A stretch of DNA of 17,192 nucleotides from an uncultured Flavobacterium sp. Lineage in GTDB: Bacteria > Bacteroidota > Bacteroidia > Flavobacteriales > Flavobacteriaceae. Where the stretch lies: contig NZ_CAMLIX010000099.1 of the NCBI RefSeq assembly GCF_946479975.1, positions 1 to 17,192 of the forward strand, in the 5' to 3' direction. How positions within the stretch are numbered: position 1 is the stretch's first letter; every line of letters starts with the position of its first letter. The notes below the pieces were generated by a model. That model did no database searches, was not told the origin of the DNA, and saw only the letters and a list, made by a program, of their open reading frames with translations. This document shows positions 7,808 through 15,438 of this stretch, piece by piece. The position numbers and the translations under genes are program-made.

Positions 7808-8029
7808 ATGATTGCAATGAAAAAAGAACTAATTCAAACCACAGATTGTCATCGTCTTTTATCAGGCACAGAGTCTTCTGAAATTCTTATAAAAAATAGT
7901 GATGCCGATGTAAATAAAGCCGACGAGGAGTACGATGTATGCGCTTGGTGCGGTGCGGTTATAATAAAGAATACTTCTAAAAAATGTCCTTCTTGTGGTC
8001 ACGATATTTGGGACAATTTCCAACACTAG
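7808..8029 (+). CDS. Small zinc-ribbon protein, 73 aa
   Basis: A short protein with two knuckles, Cys45-x2-Cys48 and Cys60-x2-Cys63 (CAWCG and CPSCG), the spacing of a compact zinc ribbon. The N-terminal 40 residues are polar and acidic (NSDADVNKADEEYD) and look unstructured. The frame can be extended to a TTG at 7796, but the first ATG at 7808 is preceded by an A-rich tctaaaa and is preferred; another ATG follows at 7817. Upstream, CACCTTTG at 7767-7774 resembles the Bacteroidota -7 element TAnnTTTG, though without a clear -33 partner. Zinc ribbons of this kind bind nucleic acid or protein; nothing specific can be said. It stands alone between divergent SDR and convergent kinase genes. Confidence 0.75.
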   Translation: MIAMKKELIQTTDCHRLLSGTESSEILIKNSDADVNKADEEYDVCAWCGAVIIKNTSKKCPSCGHDIWDNFQH

Positions 8030-8053
8030 GCCGCTTCATAGAAGAAGTGGCTT
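8028..8053. terminator. Possible hairpin terminator after the zinc-ribbon gene
   Basis: gccgcttc (8030-8037) pairs with gaagtggc (8044-8051) with one G-U wobble and a 6-base loop, starting inside the stop codon. The downstream tract cttctctatt is pyrimidine-rich but not a clean U-run, so termination efficiency is doubtful. It lies between convergent genes. Confidence 0.4.
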
Positions 8054-8079
8054 CTCTATTATTGAATACTTTAGTCTTA

Positions 8080-10497
8080 TTATTTGAATTCTCTTTTAAA
8101 AGCCAATTTTATAATTAAGCCATTTTCATTTTCTATAGACAAATCTCCGTCAAGAGTATCGCTTAAACCTTGTATAAGTGTCATTCCGAATGAATTACTG
8201 TTTTTTAGGTCTGAAACGTTTGCAATTCCAATTCCATTATCGGAAATAGTTAATACAAAACAGTCTTTCATAATTTCTAACAATGAAATTTTGATGACAC
8301 AATTGTTTTTATCAGAAAAGGCATATTTAATCGAATTGGTTACCACTTCATTAATTATTAATCCCAGCGGAATTGCCTGTGAAATATCCAATTCAACTGG
8401 GACGATCTCCTTTTCAAAACGGATTAACTGCGCGACATTAAAAGAATCTTTCAAATAGTCAATTAGTTCGTCGCAATAATCAGGCATGTTTATAGTAGAA
8501 AGTTTTTCTCCTAAGTATAATTTCTGATGAATAAGCGACATTGCATGTATTCTATTTTGGCTGTTTTTGATGGTTGAAATCGCTAAATCATCACTTAAAT
8601 ATGCTGATTGAGAATTTAGTAGACTTAATATCGTTTGTAAATTGTTTTTTACACGATGATGAATTTCTTTTAAAAGCCATTCTTTTTCCTCAACTAAATT
8701 CTGGAGTTTTACATTTTTAAGATTTATTTCTTTTTCTTTAAGCTCTAACCGAATCGTGTTTCGCTGCTTAATTTTTGCCCTGTTATACAACAATATAACA
8801 ATAATAAGAAGCAAAGCCAATGAGCTAATTGAAATGGTGTTTAAAAGTGTTGAAGTCCTTAATTTGCTTTCCTGCTGTTTGGCTTGTTCTTTTAAGGTTT
8901 TAATATTATGCTCCTTATTTACCGTTTCGTATTTAAATTTTAAGGTTTCAAATTCCTTGTTTTTTGAAGTACTATACATGGAATCTTGAATTTTTTTATA
9001 ATTCTCATAATGTTTAATGGCAGAATAATAGTTTCCAGATATCGAATCAATTTTAAATAACGAAAGCTCTAGGGTTACGGGGTTAAAACCATGATTGTTA
9101 TCTTTTGTTATAGCAATTACTTTATCTGTAATCGCTTTTGCTTTGGCAGTTTTATTGATTTTAGTGTAAAATAACGCCATATAAGAATAATGCGCTGCAA
9201 CATCTTTGATTGTTTCTGTAGTGTTTAATTTTTCTCCGTAAAAAAACATTTTTTCGTACGATGCTTCTGCTTCTTTCATTCGGCCTAAATTCTCCAAACA
9301 AGAGGCTTTAATTTGATACAGAATCATATTGTCTAAATCATTTCGCGGAGGATATTTTTTGCACGTAGTCTCAAGATAACGTAATGCTTCAGAATATTTT
9401 CGTCTTTGAGTCATAGCATCTAATGCGCTGAAAAAGCTTTTGTACCATGTGCCTCCACTAAGTTCTCTCGGATTATAACTAATGCCTTTTTCATAAAATT
9501 TAAGAGCCTGCTCATAGTGGCCCATTCGATAATAAATATTACCCAAACGCATATAAAAACTATCAGCAAACGCATAATCTTTGGTTATTTCCATCGAATT
9601 TATACTTTGTAAAGCATAATAAAGGGCATTTTTTGCATTGTCGTTTATCATTTCGAGATACGCAATAGTCGTTTCGGTGTAATGCGTGTATTTAAATCCG
9701 ATTTTCTTTTGAAGTGCAAGACTTCGTAAGCATTCTTGTTTGGCAAGATTCATGTTTCCAGTCCAAAAATGAACTGTAATTATTTTCATTAAGGTTTCAA
9801 TTTCTTTTTCTTTAAAGCCTAACTTTTTATAGAGATTCATTGCCTCGGTTAAAATAACTGCCTTTTCAGGATTATCATTAGGCATAAAAGTTCCCTGATT
9901 ATCAATTGCTTCAGCTATGATTTTAGTATCATTTGTTTTTCTGCCTTTAGCTGTTAACTGCGCGAAAATAGTTTTGCTTAATGCTTTATTTCCAGCCTGA
10001 TAATAATATTTTGCCAAAAGATATTTAGTTTGAAAATACCACTTTTGAATTTTTGTTTTTTTAGCAAGTTTTTCAGCTTTTGTTATATAGAAAAAAGCAT
10101 TATTAAGATCTGCTTTTTTTGTACCCGGTTTAAAGAGGTAAAAACTGGCCAATTGTAAGGTGAGTTTTATTTGATTTACCAATTCTAAATGGAAAACTAA
10201 TTTTTCGGCACCATGAATATTACCTTTGGTAATCAAATCATTTCCAGGAAAGTATGATCCGTCATTATAACCTTCGTCATTAACTAACGTATAAGGTATT
10301 TTATTGACTTTACAAACCAAAGTCATTGCACTGTCTATATCAATAAGTCCTTGATTTACACTGTGAATATAAATTCCCATATCCTGAATCATCAGTCGGG
10401 TTTTTTGAAGCTGCAATTTAGTATCGGCATTTGGTTTCTGACCAAAAGATTTTAGGACAAAAAAGAACAATAGACTTAAAGAAATTGCTTTGTGCAT
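8080..10497 (-). CDS. Membrane sensor histidine kinase with periplasmic TPR repeats, HisKA_2/HATPase
   Basis: An 805-residue hybrid-less sensor kinase. A signal peptide (residues 1-19, KAISLSLLFFFVLKSFGQ) leads into a long alpha-helical region of TPR-like repeats to about residue 510 (clear example GHYEQALKFYEKGISYNP), a coiled-coil linker, and one membrane helix at about 548-570. The kinase core begins with EIHHRVKNNLQ (His613/614, HisKA_2 dimerisation and phosphoacceptor), followed by the HATPase: LIINEVVTNSIKYAF (N box), DNGIGI from Asp753 (G1) and FGM at 770-772 (G2). It would sense an envelope signal through the TPR part and phosphorylate a separate response regulator. No receiver gene adjoins it; the nearest is the NtrC-type regulator at 13129-14490. 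It is transcribed divergently from the GAF-type sigma-54 activator. Confidence 0.93.
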   Translation of the reverse strand: MHKAISLSLLFFFVLKSFGQKPNADTKLQLQKTRLMIQDMGIYIHSVNQGLIDIDSAMTLVCKVNKIPYTLVNDEGYNDGSYFPGNDLITKGNIHGAEKLVFHLELVNQIKLTLQLASFYLFKPGTKKADLNNAFFYITKAEKLAKKTKIQKWYFQTKYLLAKYYYQAGNKALSKTIFAQLTAKGRKTNDTKIIAEAIDNQGTFMPNDNPEKAVILTEAMNLYKKLGFKEKEIETLMKIITVHFWTGNMNLAKQECLRSLALQKKIGFKYTHYTETTIAYLEMINDNAKNALYYALQSINSMEITKDYAFADSFYMRLGNIYYRMGHYEQALKFYEKGISYNPRELSGGTWYKSFFSALDAMTQRRKYSEALRYLETTCKKYPPRNDLDNMILYQIKASCLENLGRMKEAEASYEKMFFYGEKLNTTETIKDVAAHYSYMALFYTKINKTAKAKAITDKVIAITKDNNHGFNPVTLELSLFKIDSISGNYYSAIKHYENYKKIQDSMYSTSKNKEFETLKFKYETVNKEHNIKTLKEQAKQQESKLRTSTLLNTISISSLALLLIIVILLYNRAKIKQRNTIRLELKEKEINLKNVKLQNLVEEKEWLLKEIHHRVKNNLQTILSLLNSQSAYLSDDLAISTIKNSQNRIHAMSLIHQKLYLGEKLSTINMPDYCDELIDYLKDSFNVAQLIRFEKEIVPVELDISQAIPLGLIINEVVTNSIKYAFSDKNNCVIKISLLEIMKDCFVLTISDNGIGIANVSDLKNSNSFGMTLIQGLSDTLDGDLSIENENGLIIKLAFKREFK

Positions 10498-10740
10498 GGT
10501 GTAAATTTGTTTTCAGTGTAAAGCTAATAGTTTGTAAAGTTTATAAAACCATTTTTTAAGAAATTAATACATCTTAATCCTAAAAATGGGAGAGTAAAAG
10601 TTGAAATTACTTCTCTGAGATATTTTAAACTTTTAATTTTCTTCTACAAATTTACTTCTGTTATAACTGCTTAGCGATTAATCCAGATTAAGAAATGAAA
10701 AATGATACATTGCTAATAAATAATATTGCTTTGTGTTAAC

Positions 10741-10772
10741 TTTTTGAAAGCAAATTTTTACGTTTTCAAAAA
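10741..10772. repeat. Inverted repeat in the divergent region
   Basis: tttttgaaagc (10741-10751) pairs with gttttcaaaaa (10762-10772) over 11 positions with one G-U, around a 10-base A/T-rich loop. It is far from either start codon (244 and 137 bases) and has no T-tract after the stem in either direction, so it is unlikely to be a terminator. It could be an operator or chance in AT-rich DNA. Confidence 0.4.
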
Positions 10773-10832
10773 AGATTATTATTTACAAGATCATGTCGCA
10801 ATTTTAAGATTTATAAGTTTTGTATTTAGGTA

Positions 10833-10862
10833 AAGAAATAGATTTAATTAGACCTATTTCTT
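10833..10862. promoter_or_regulatory. Inverted repeat upstream of the GAF sigma-54 activator gene, possible operator
   Basis: aagaaatag (10833-10841) and ctatttctt (10854-10862) form a perfect 9-bp inverted repeat with a 12-base spacer, 46 bases before the ATG at 10909. It directly abuts a TAnnTTTG-like TAAATTTA (10862-10869), the position where a repressor or autoregulator would act. The alignment with the promoter is inference. Confidence 0.4.
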
Positions 10863-10908
10863 AAATTTACGGTATTAAAAAAGTAAAGTACTACATGAAT
10901 TATTATTT

Positions 10909-12495
10909 ATGGAAAAGCAGATAGATCAGACTGAGATTATTAAAGATAGATTGCAAGAAAGAGAAAGGGAGCAAATGCTTATTCTGCCAATTTGCAGCGC
11001 ACTAACTCAGGCTTTATCCAAGATTGAATTTCATACTGTTGTTAAAAGTCTGCTTAAAGAATATTTTAGTTTTGATGATTTTATTTTGGCTTCTTCAAAT
11101 GAAGAGGAATCAGGATATCAAATTTTTTATCAATTTTCTGAACAACTGTCAGAAGTGAAAAACTATACTTTGAATGATGGTTTTTTTAATGTCTGCCTCG
11201 ATTCTGCAGATACTGTCATTTTTAATTTAAAAAAAGTAATAAATAAAAAAGCAGTACTTCCCGATTACATAAACGAGGCAATGAATAAAGGTTTTAAAAC
11301 CGGAATTGGGATTTGTCTTCCTCATATAAAAGGAAATAGCAATGTGCTTTTTCTTTTCTTTAAAAATTCAAAGACTTTTAGCAGAGAATCCAGCAGAATT
11401 ATTCGTGGCATCGCGATGCAGCTTGCTATCACAGTTAGAAATATCCGGATAATTGATGAATACGAAAATAAGATTACCGAGCTTAAAAAATGGAGAAAAA
11501 ATTTAAGTGCGCTAGAAACACAAACCGAAGTTTCAAAAAGTGATAATTTTCACGGAATCGTGGGTAACAGTGATGCCATGAAAAATGTATATGAATTAAT
11601 CAAGCAAGTTGCGCCATCGGGATCTACCGTTTTGATATCTGGCGAAACAGGAACAGGAAAAGAGCTGGTGGCACGCGCGATTCATAATTTGTCATCGGTT
11701 TCAAATAAAAGTATGATTAAAGTAAATTGCGCCTCAATTCCTGTAAATCTTATAGAAAGTGAATTATTCGGACATGAAAAAGGCGCTTTTACCGGAGCGA
11801 CAGAAGTGCGTATAGGGAAATTTGAACAAGCTCACAATAGCACCATTTTTTTAGATGAAATAGGAGAACTGCCTTTAGCAGTTCAGGGAAAACTGCTTCG
11901 TGTGTTACAGGAAAAAGAAATTGAAAGAATTGGTGGAAAAAATACTATAAAAGTTAATGTAAGAGTTATAGCCGCCACAAACCGACTGCTCGAAAAAGAA
12001 GTTGCCGAAGATCGTTTTAGAAGTGATTTGTATTATAGACTAAATGTATATCCGATTACTTTGCCGGCTTTACGCGATCGGTCAGAAGATATCACGGCTT
12101 TGGGGAACTTTTTCTTGGAAAAACATGCTTTCAAAATCGGAAAGAAAATTAAAGGTTTTTCTAAAAAAGTCCTTAAAAGTATGACTGCAAATGCATGGCC
12201 GGGAAATGTGAGGGAATTAGAAAATATGGTAGAAAGAAGTATTTTGTTTGCTAAAGAAGAGCTTATAAATGAGATGGTTTTTTCTCCGGTTTTTATAACA
12301 GATTCCACCACAAATACATCTGTGTATTATCCTAAAACATTGCGTGAAATCGAAAAGGAACATATTTTAAAAGTAGTCAAAAAATGCAACGGAAGAATTT
12401 CTGGTCCGCAGGGCGCCGCCATTTTCTTGGACTTGCCGGTAACAACGCTGATTTCTAAAATGAAAAAATTAGGAATTAAAAAAGAGCATTTTTAA
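10909..12495 (+). CDS. Sigma-54-dependent transcriptional activator, GAF-AAA+-Fis
   Basis: A 528-residue enhancer-binding protein. The N-terminal 30-180 region has GAF-like character (TVVKSLLKEYFSFDDFILAS, FKTGIGICLPH) and replaces the receiver, so activity is probably set by a small ligand or partner rather than by phosphorylation. The AAA+ domain has Walker A GETGTGKE (245-252), the sigma-54 contact loop GAFTGA (292-297), Walker B FLDEIGELPL, and NVRELENMVER near its end. The C-terminus is a Fis-type helix-turn-helix (GPQGAAIFLDLPVTTLISKM). All motifs needed to open sigma-54 promoters are present. It is divergent from the sensor kinase and ends 7 bases from the convergent TMEM175-family gene. 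It is strongly similar to the response regulator at 13129-14490 from Walker A to the last helix. Confidence 0.94.
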   Translation: MEKQIDQTEIIKDRLQEREREQMLILPICSALTQALSKIEFHTVVKSLLKEYFSFDDFILASSNEEESGYQIFYQFSEQLSEVKNYTLNDGFFNVCLDSADTVIFNLKKVINKKAVLPDYINEAMNKGFKTGIGICLPHIKGNSNVLFLFFKNSKTFSRESSRIIRGIAMQLAITVRNIRIIDEYENKITELKKWRKNLSALETQTEVSKSDNFHGIVGNSDAMKNVYELIKQVAPSGSTVLISGETGTGKELVARAIHNLSSVSNKSMIKVNCASIPVNLIESELFGHEKGAFTGATEVRIGKFEQAHNSTIFLDEIGELPLAVQGKLLRVLQEKEIERIGGKNTIKVNVRVIAATNRLLEKEVAEDRFRSDLYYRLNVYPITLPALRDRSEDITALGNFFLEKHAFKIGKKIKGFSKKVLKSMTANAWPGNVRELENMVERSILFAKEELINEMVFSPVFITDSTTNTSVYYPKTLREIEKEHILKVVKKCNGRISGPQGAAIFLDLPVTTLISKMKKLGIKKEHF

Positions 12496-12502
12496 ATTAA
12501 TT

Positions 12503-13120
12503 CTATTCTTGAACTACATTTATTTTTCCTGATGAAAGTGCCCAGAAAATCAATAAAAGCATGTTAATTGCCAAAGCTATCGCTGGAAACTGAAAGGAAA
12601 TTGCAAACGCAATGATATACGTTGGAAGTCCGTATAAATAATTATTTCTAATTTTTTTTATTGCTGCATTTGTAATTCCAGGTCTCAAAAGCGATTTGTT
12701 ATTACTCGCTATAAACCATAAAAGATTGTACGAAATATTGATTAAAACAAAAATTCCAGTATAAATTGCTGCTGCAATAGGAGCAGCTGCTCCATCAAAA
12801 AAACGGGCTAATAATGCGGTTGGATAAGACACAGCAGAAACCAGAAAGAGAATCAATCCGTTAACAAACATAATAGCATTATTGCGGCTGTAAATTTGTT
12901 TGAAAATTTTATGATGATTGACCCACATAATAAAAATGCTGAAAAAAGAAAGCGTAAAAGCAAGATAAGATGTCCACTCGCTTTTAAGATACACCAAAAG
13001 AGCACTGCCATTTTTTACTACTGCAGGATCTGGAACATGAAGATCCAGAATCAAAAGTGTAATGGCAATTGCAAAAACGGCATCGCTGAAATTTTCTATT
13101 CTTACGGTTTCTTTTTCCAT
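12503..13120 (-). CDS. TMEM175-family (DUF1211) membrane protein, putative potassium channel
   Basis: A 205-residue protein with about six hydrophobic segments, the unit size of bacterial TMEM175 channels. The family signature RxxxFSD is present at residues 7-13 (RIENFSD), running into the first helix AVFAIAITLLILDL; NHHK after the second helix and the SYPTALLARFF region in the third are also typical. Characterised bacterial homologues are potassium-permeable leak channels of the inner membrane. Its ATG is 8 bases after the stop of the NtrC-type response regulator, on the same strand, so the two are almost certainly co-transcribed. The 3' end faces the end of the GAF activator gene with a 7-base gap and no visible terminator, so transcripts probably overlap there. 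Confidence 0.88.
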   Translation of the reverse strand: MEKETVRIENFSDAVFAIAITLLILDLHVPDPAVVKNGSALLVYLKSEWTSYLAFTLSFFSIFIMWVNHHKIFKQIYSRNNAIMFVNGLILFLVSAVSYPTALLARFFDGAAAPIAAAIYTGIFVLINISYNLLWFIASNNKSLLRPGITNAAIKKIRNNYLYGLPTYIIAFAISFQFPAIALAINMLLLIFWALSSGKINVVQE

Positions 13121-13128
13121 TTAAAATT

Positions 13129-14490
13129 TTAGTTATATCCTTGTTTTATACCTAGTTTTTTCATTTTTGAATATAAAGTCTGTGGTTGCATTTCTAAAAG
13201 TGCTGCTGCACCGTTAGGACCAGAAACTTTTCCTTCGCAAATTTTCAAGGCATTCATAATATGTTCTTTTTCCATTTCTTGCATGGACTTTATTTTTCCG
13301 GAATTCTCCTGAATACGATTCGAAATACCTGAATTAATATCAAATTTTTCGATTTCATTTGTTTTGGCAAGTAATACATTTCGTTCTATCAAATGTTCCA
13401 ATTCTCTAATGTTTCCCGGCCAATTGTATTGCAGTAATTGTTCTAAAGCTGACGGATGGATACTGCTGATATTTTTTCGGGTGTTTGCAGTATATTTTTT
13501 CAAAAAGTAATTTGCTAAAATTTCAATATCTTCTTTGCGCTCTTTTAAAGTTGGCAGTTGTATAGGAAACACGTTTAATCTGTAATATAAATCAAGTCTA
13601 AAACGTCCTTCTGCAACTTCTTTTTCGAGCGATTTGTTGGTTGCAGCAACGATACGAACATTTATTTTAATGGTTTTATTTCCTCCGAGTCTTTCAATTT
13701 CTTTTTCCTGTAAAACACGTAATAATTTTACTTGTGATTCAAGAGGTAATTCACCAATTTCATCCAGAAAAATGGTTCCGTTATTGGCCTGTTCAAATTT
13801 TCCGATTCGTAAATTGTTTGCCCCTGTAAAAGCACCTTTTTCATGTCCAAAAAGTTCTGCTTCTATAAGTGAATGCGGTAAAGCAGCACAATTGACAACT
13901 ACAATCGGGTTTGATTTATGAGTTGAAAGATCGTGTATTGCATGTGCAACTCTTTCTTTTCCTGTGCCGCTTTCTCCAAGAATCAGTACCGAAGTTTCGG
14001 CTGGAGCTACAATTTTTATTTTTTCAATTACATCTTTTATAAGAGAGCTTTCCCCGATAATTTTATCAATTTCCGTACTTTCTCTATTGATTTTAAGTTG
14101 AGGTACAATTTCTTTTTTTTCCTGATCAAATCTATATTTGGCAATGTCCAGCATTACAATAAGGTCTTTTTCTCTAAATGGTTTTACCATAAAACCGTAC
14201 GGATGTGTGGCTTTGACAGCTTCAAGTGTAGTTTGGTTGGTGTTTGCAGAAATGTATAAAAAAGGCAGTTGCTGTTCCCGTAATTCCCAAGCCAGATCAA
14301 TTCCTGTTAGATCACCTTTTAGCATAATATCAAGCAATACCCAATCTGGTCTTTTTGACTCGATTGATTTTCTAGCCTGCACTACAGAAGATGCAATTGC
14401 TGTGACTTGATAGCCAGCTTTTAGAAGCATGATTTTTAGATCATTTGCCACTATAAATTCATCTTCAACAATTAGAATTTTCTCCGTCAT
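13129..14490 (-). CDS. NtrC-type response regulator (receiver-AAA+-Fis)
   Basis: A 453-residue sigma-54 activator with a complete receiver: acidic pair Glu9/Asp10, phospho-acceptor Asp54 (VLLDIML), Ser81 in YISA and Lys103 in MVKPF. The AAA+ domain has Walker A GESGTGKE (172-179), GAFTGA (219-224), FLDEIGELPL and NIRELEHLIERN; the C-terminus is a Fis-type helix-turn-helix (GPNGAAALLEMQPQTLYSKM). Phosphorylation should license ATP-driven opening of sigma-54 promoters. Eight bases upstream of its ATG ends the remnant of a sensor kinase gene, its presumed former partner, so it now appears to lack a linked kinase. It shares an operon with the TMEM175-family gene, which could be a target or an accident of position. 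Confidence 0.95.
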   Translation of the reverse strand: MTEKILIVEDEFIVANDLKIMLLKAGYQVTAIASSVVQARKSIESKRPDWVLLDIMLKGDLTGIDLAWELREQQLPFLYISANTNQTTLEAVKATHPYGFMVKPFREKDLIVMLDIAKYRFDQEKKEIVPQLKINRESTEIDKIIGESSLIKDVIEKIKIVAPAETSVLILGESGTGKERVAHAIHDLSTHKSNPIVVVNCAALPHSLIEAELFGHEKGAFTGANNLRIGKFEQANNGTIFLDEIGELPLESQVKLLRVLQEKEIERLGGNKTIKINVRIVAATNKSLEKEVAEGRFRLDLYYRLNVFPIQLPTLKERKEDIEILANYFLKKYTANTRKNISSIHPSALEQLLQYNWPGNIRELEHLIERNVLLAKTNEIEKFDINSGISNRIQENSGKIKSMQEMEKEHIMNALKICEGKVSGPNGAAALLEMQPQTLYSKMKKLGIKQGYN

Positions 14491-14498
14491 AAAATAAG

Positions 14499-14761
14499 TT
14501 ATATAAATGCAGCATTTTCAGTTGGTACTTCAAAATATGTATCTCTGGCAAATGTAATTTTAATACTCAATCCGTTATCATTATTTATACTAATAGCTCC
14601 ATCATTTTGATCTGTTAATCCAATTTAAATTCATTCCGAGTGCGTTTTTCTTTTTGTCTTCAAAATTATCTGGAACACCAACTCCATTAGCAGAAAAACC
14701 GGAAATAATTTTCATTTTTTAAAGATAATGTATTCTCAGAAATCTGCAAATCAATAAGGTG
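14499..14761 (-). pseudogene. Remnant of a HisKA_2-class sensor histidine kinase (C-terminal HATPase part), frameshifted
   Basis: No intact ORF is present, but two minus-strand frames join into the end of a kinase ATPase domain. One frame reads FSANGVGVPDNFEDKKKN then ALGMNLN (about 14629-14700). Another continues GLTDQNDGAISINNDNG then LSIKITF and ends with a stop at 14499. This follows the intact kinase of this window (DNGIGI...SFGMTLIQGLSDTLDGDLS) with identical spacing between the G1 and G2 boxes. The junction has 4 bases where the homologue has 6, a 2-base deletion. A second frame break lies just before SANG, where the G1 Asp is also replaced by Ala. Upstream sequence to about 14761 (LQISENTLSL) may be further remnant. 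Everything N-terminal of the ATPase domain is gone; the DUF1275 gene ends there instead. Confidence 0.82.
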
Positions 14762-14766
14762 TCAGT

Positions 14767-15432
14767 CTAGCTTTCACGATGGTAGAGATAACATATTATG
14801 ATAGCAACTCCAGGTATAATTAAAGTTCCCAGACCAAAAAACTTTCCTGCAACTGCTCCTAAAAAACATCCTGTAAGAAACCCCATAATGGTAACGATTT
14901 GTTTCTTAAAACTTAAAACAACATCAGCATCTTTAAGTCCGTTTTTTAGCAAGTTACCTAAATCTAGAGAAGCTTGGGTCACGTTTCCTGTCATCATTGT
15001 TGTTGGTCCGTGAGTTTCTTTAGCATACAATTTTCCAAAAGCATTTTGAAGTCCCATTGCAAATACAGCTGCCATTGCAACAGCGTATACGGTCCATTCG
15101 GAGAAATTTCCTAAATAGCCAAAAATGTAAGAAGCAATGCCGCTCAAAAGCAATATTAATCCTTCCCAGAATAAAATGGTGTAACGATTTGTGGATTTTA
15201 AGGCGATTCTCCCTCCGGTAATTACAGCAATAATAAAGACTGGAAATGTAAGCAGTTTTATCCACGCATGTGCATCTGAACCTTTGACAATTTGATAGGC
15301 AAAGACAATAAAGTTACCCGTAACGTGTGCAGAAAATATCGAATCGGCGGCAACAAAAGTTACGGTATCGCAATACCCTGCTACAATAGTAAGAAGCAGG
15401 GTTACGTACCAAATATTTGATTTAATTTCCAT
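14767..15432 (-). CDS. DUF1275 (YoaK-like) membrane protein
   Basis: A 221-residue integral membrane protein with about six hydrophobic segments. Family signatures are AGYCDTVTFV (18-27) in the first helix and SAHVTGNFIVFAYQ (34-47), the conserved TGN element of DUF1275, plus GLQNAFGKLYAKETHGPTTMMTGNVTQASLDL at mid-protein, given here as two shorter recognisable pieces GLQNAF and MMTGNVTQ. The biochemical role of the family is unknown. It begins 6 bases after the dps stop and is surely transcribed with it. No clear terminator follows before the response regulator gene; instead the DNA runs into the decayed kinase remnant. Confidence 0.88.
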   Translation of the reverse strand: MEIKSNIWYVTLLLTIVAGYCDTVTFVAADSIFSAHVTGNFIVFAYQIVKGSDAHAWIKLLTFPVFIIAVITGGRIALKSTNRYTILFWEGLILLLSGIASYIFGYLGNFSEWTVYAVAMAAVFAMGLQNAFGKLYAKETHGPTTMMTGNVTQASLDLGNLLKNGLKDADVVLSFKKQIVTIMGFLTGCFLGAVAGKFFGLGTLIIPGVAIIICYLYHRES

Positions 15433-15438
15433 AAGTTT

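Larger units (their letters stand above)
10498..10908. other. Divergent intergenic region, 411 bases, with two inverted repeats
   Basis: No coding sequence, RNA gene or sigma-54 -24/-12 element was seen. It must hold the start signals of both the sensor kinase and the GAF activator. The best kinase-side candidate is TAGCTTTA on the minus strand (about 10518-10525), one base off TAnnTTTG, with a T-run 18 bases upstream. On the plus side TAAATTTA at 10862-10869 is one base off, without a -33 element. Two inverted repeats are listed separately. Confidence 0.5.

Noticed and set aside
8084..8458. Open frame of 124 codons on the plus strand
   Set aside because: It lies wholly antisense to the HATPase domain of the sensor kinase, with no start signal or independent family resemblance.
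11665..11682. TGGCAC followed by an A/T-rich stretch, like a sigma-54 -24 element
   Set aside because: It is inside the AAA+ coding sequence, the -12 TTGC part is absent at the right distance, and no gene starts downstream. No convincing -24/-12 pair was seen in any intergenic gap.
13933..14259. Open frame of 108 codons on the plus strand
   Set aside because: It is antisense to the response regulator, whose receiver and linker motifs are unmistakable, and its Phe/Tyr/Ser-rich product looks like the reverse reading of Lys/Glu/Ile-rich coding DNA.
15020..15265. Cys-rich 81-codon frame on the minus strand
   Set aside because: It is a shifted frame inside the DUF1275 gene on the same strand; the cysteines come from reading Gly/Ala codons out of phase.
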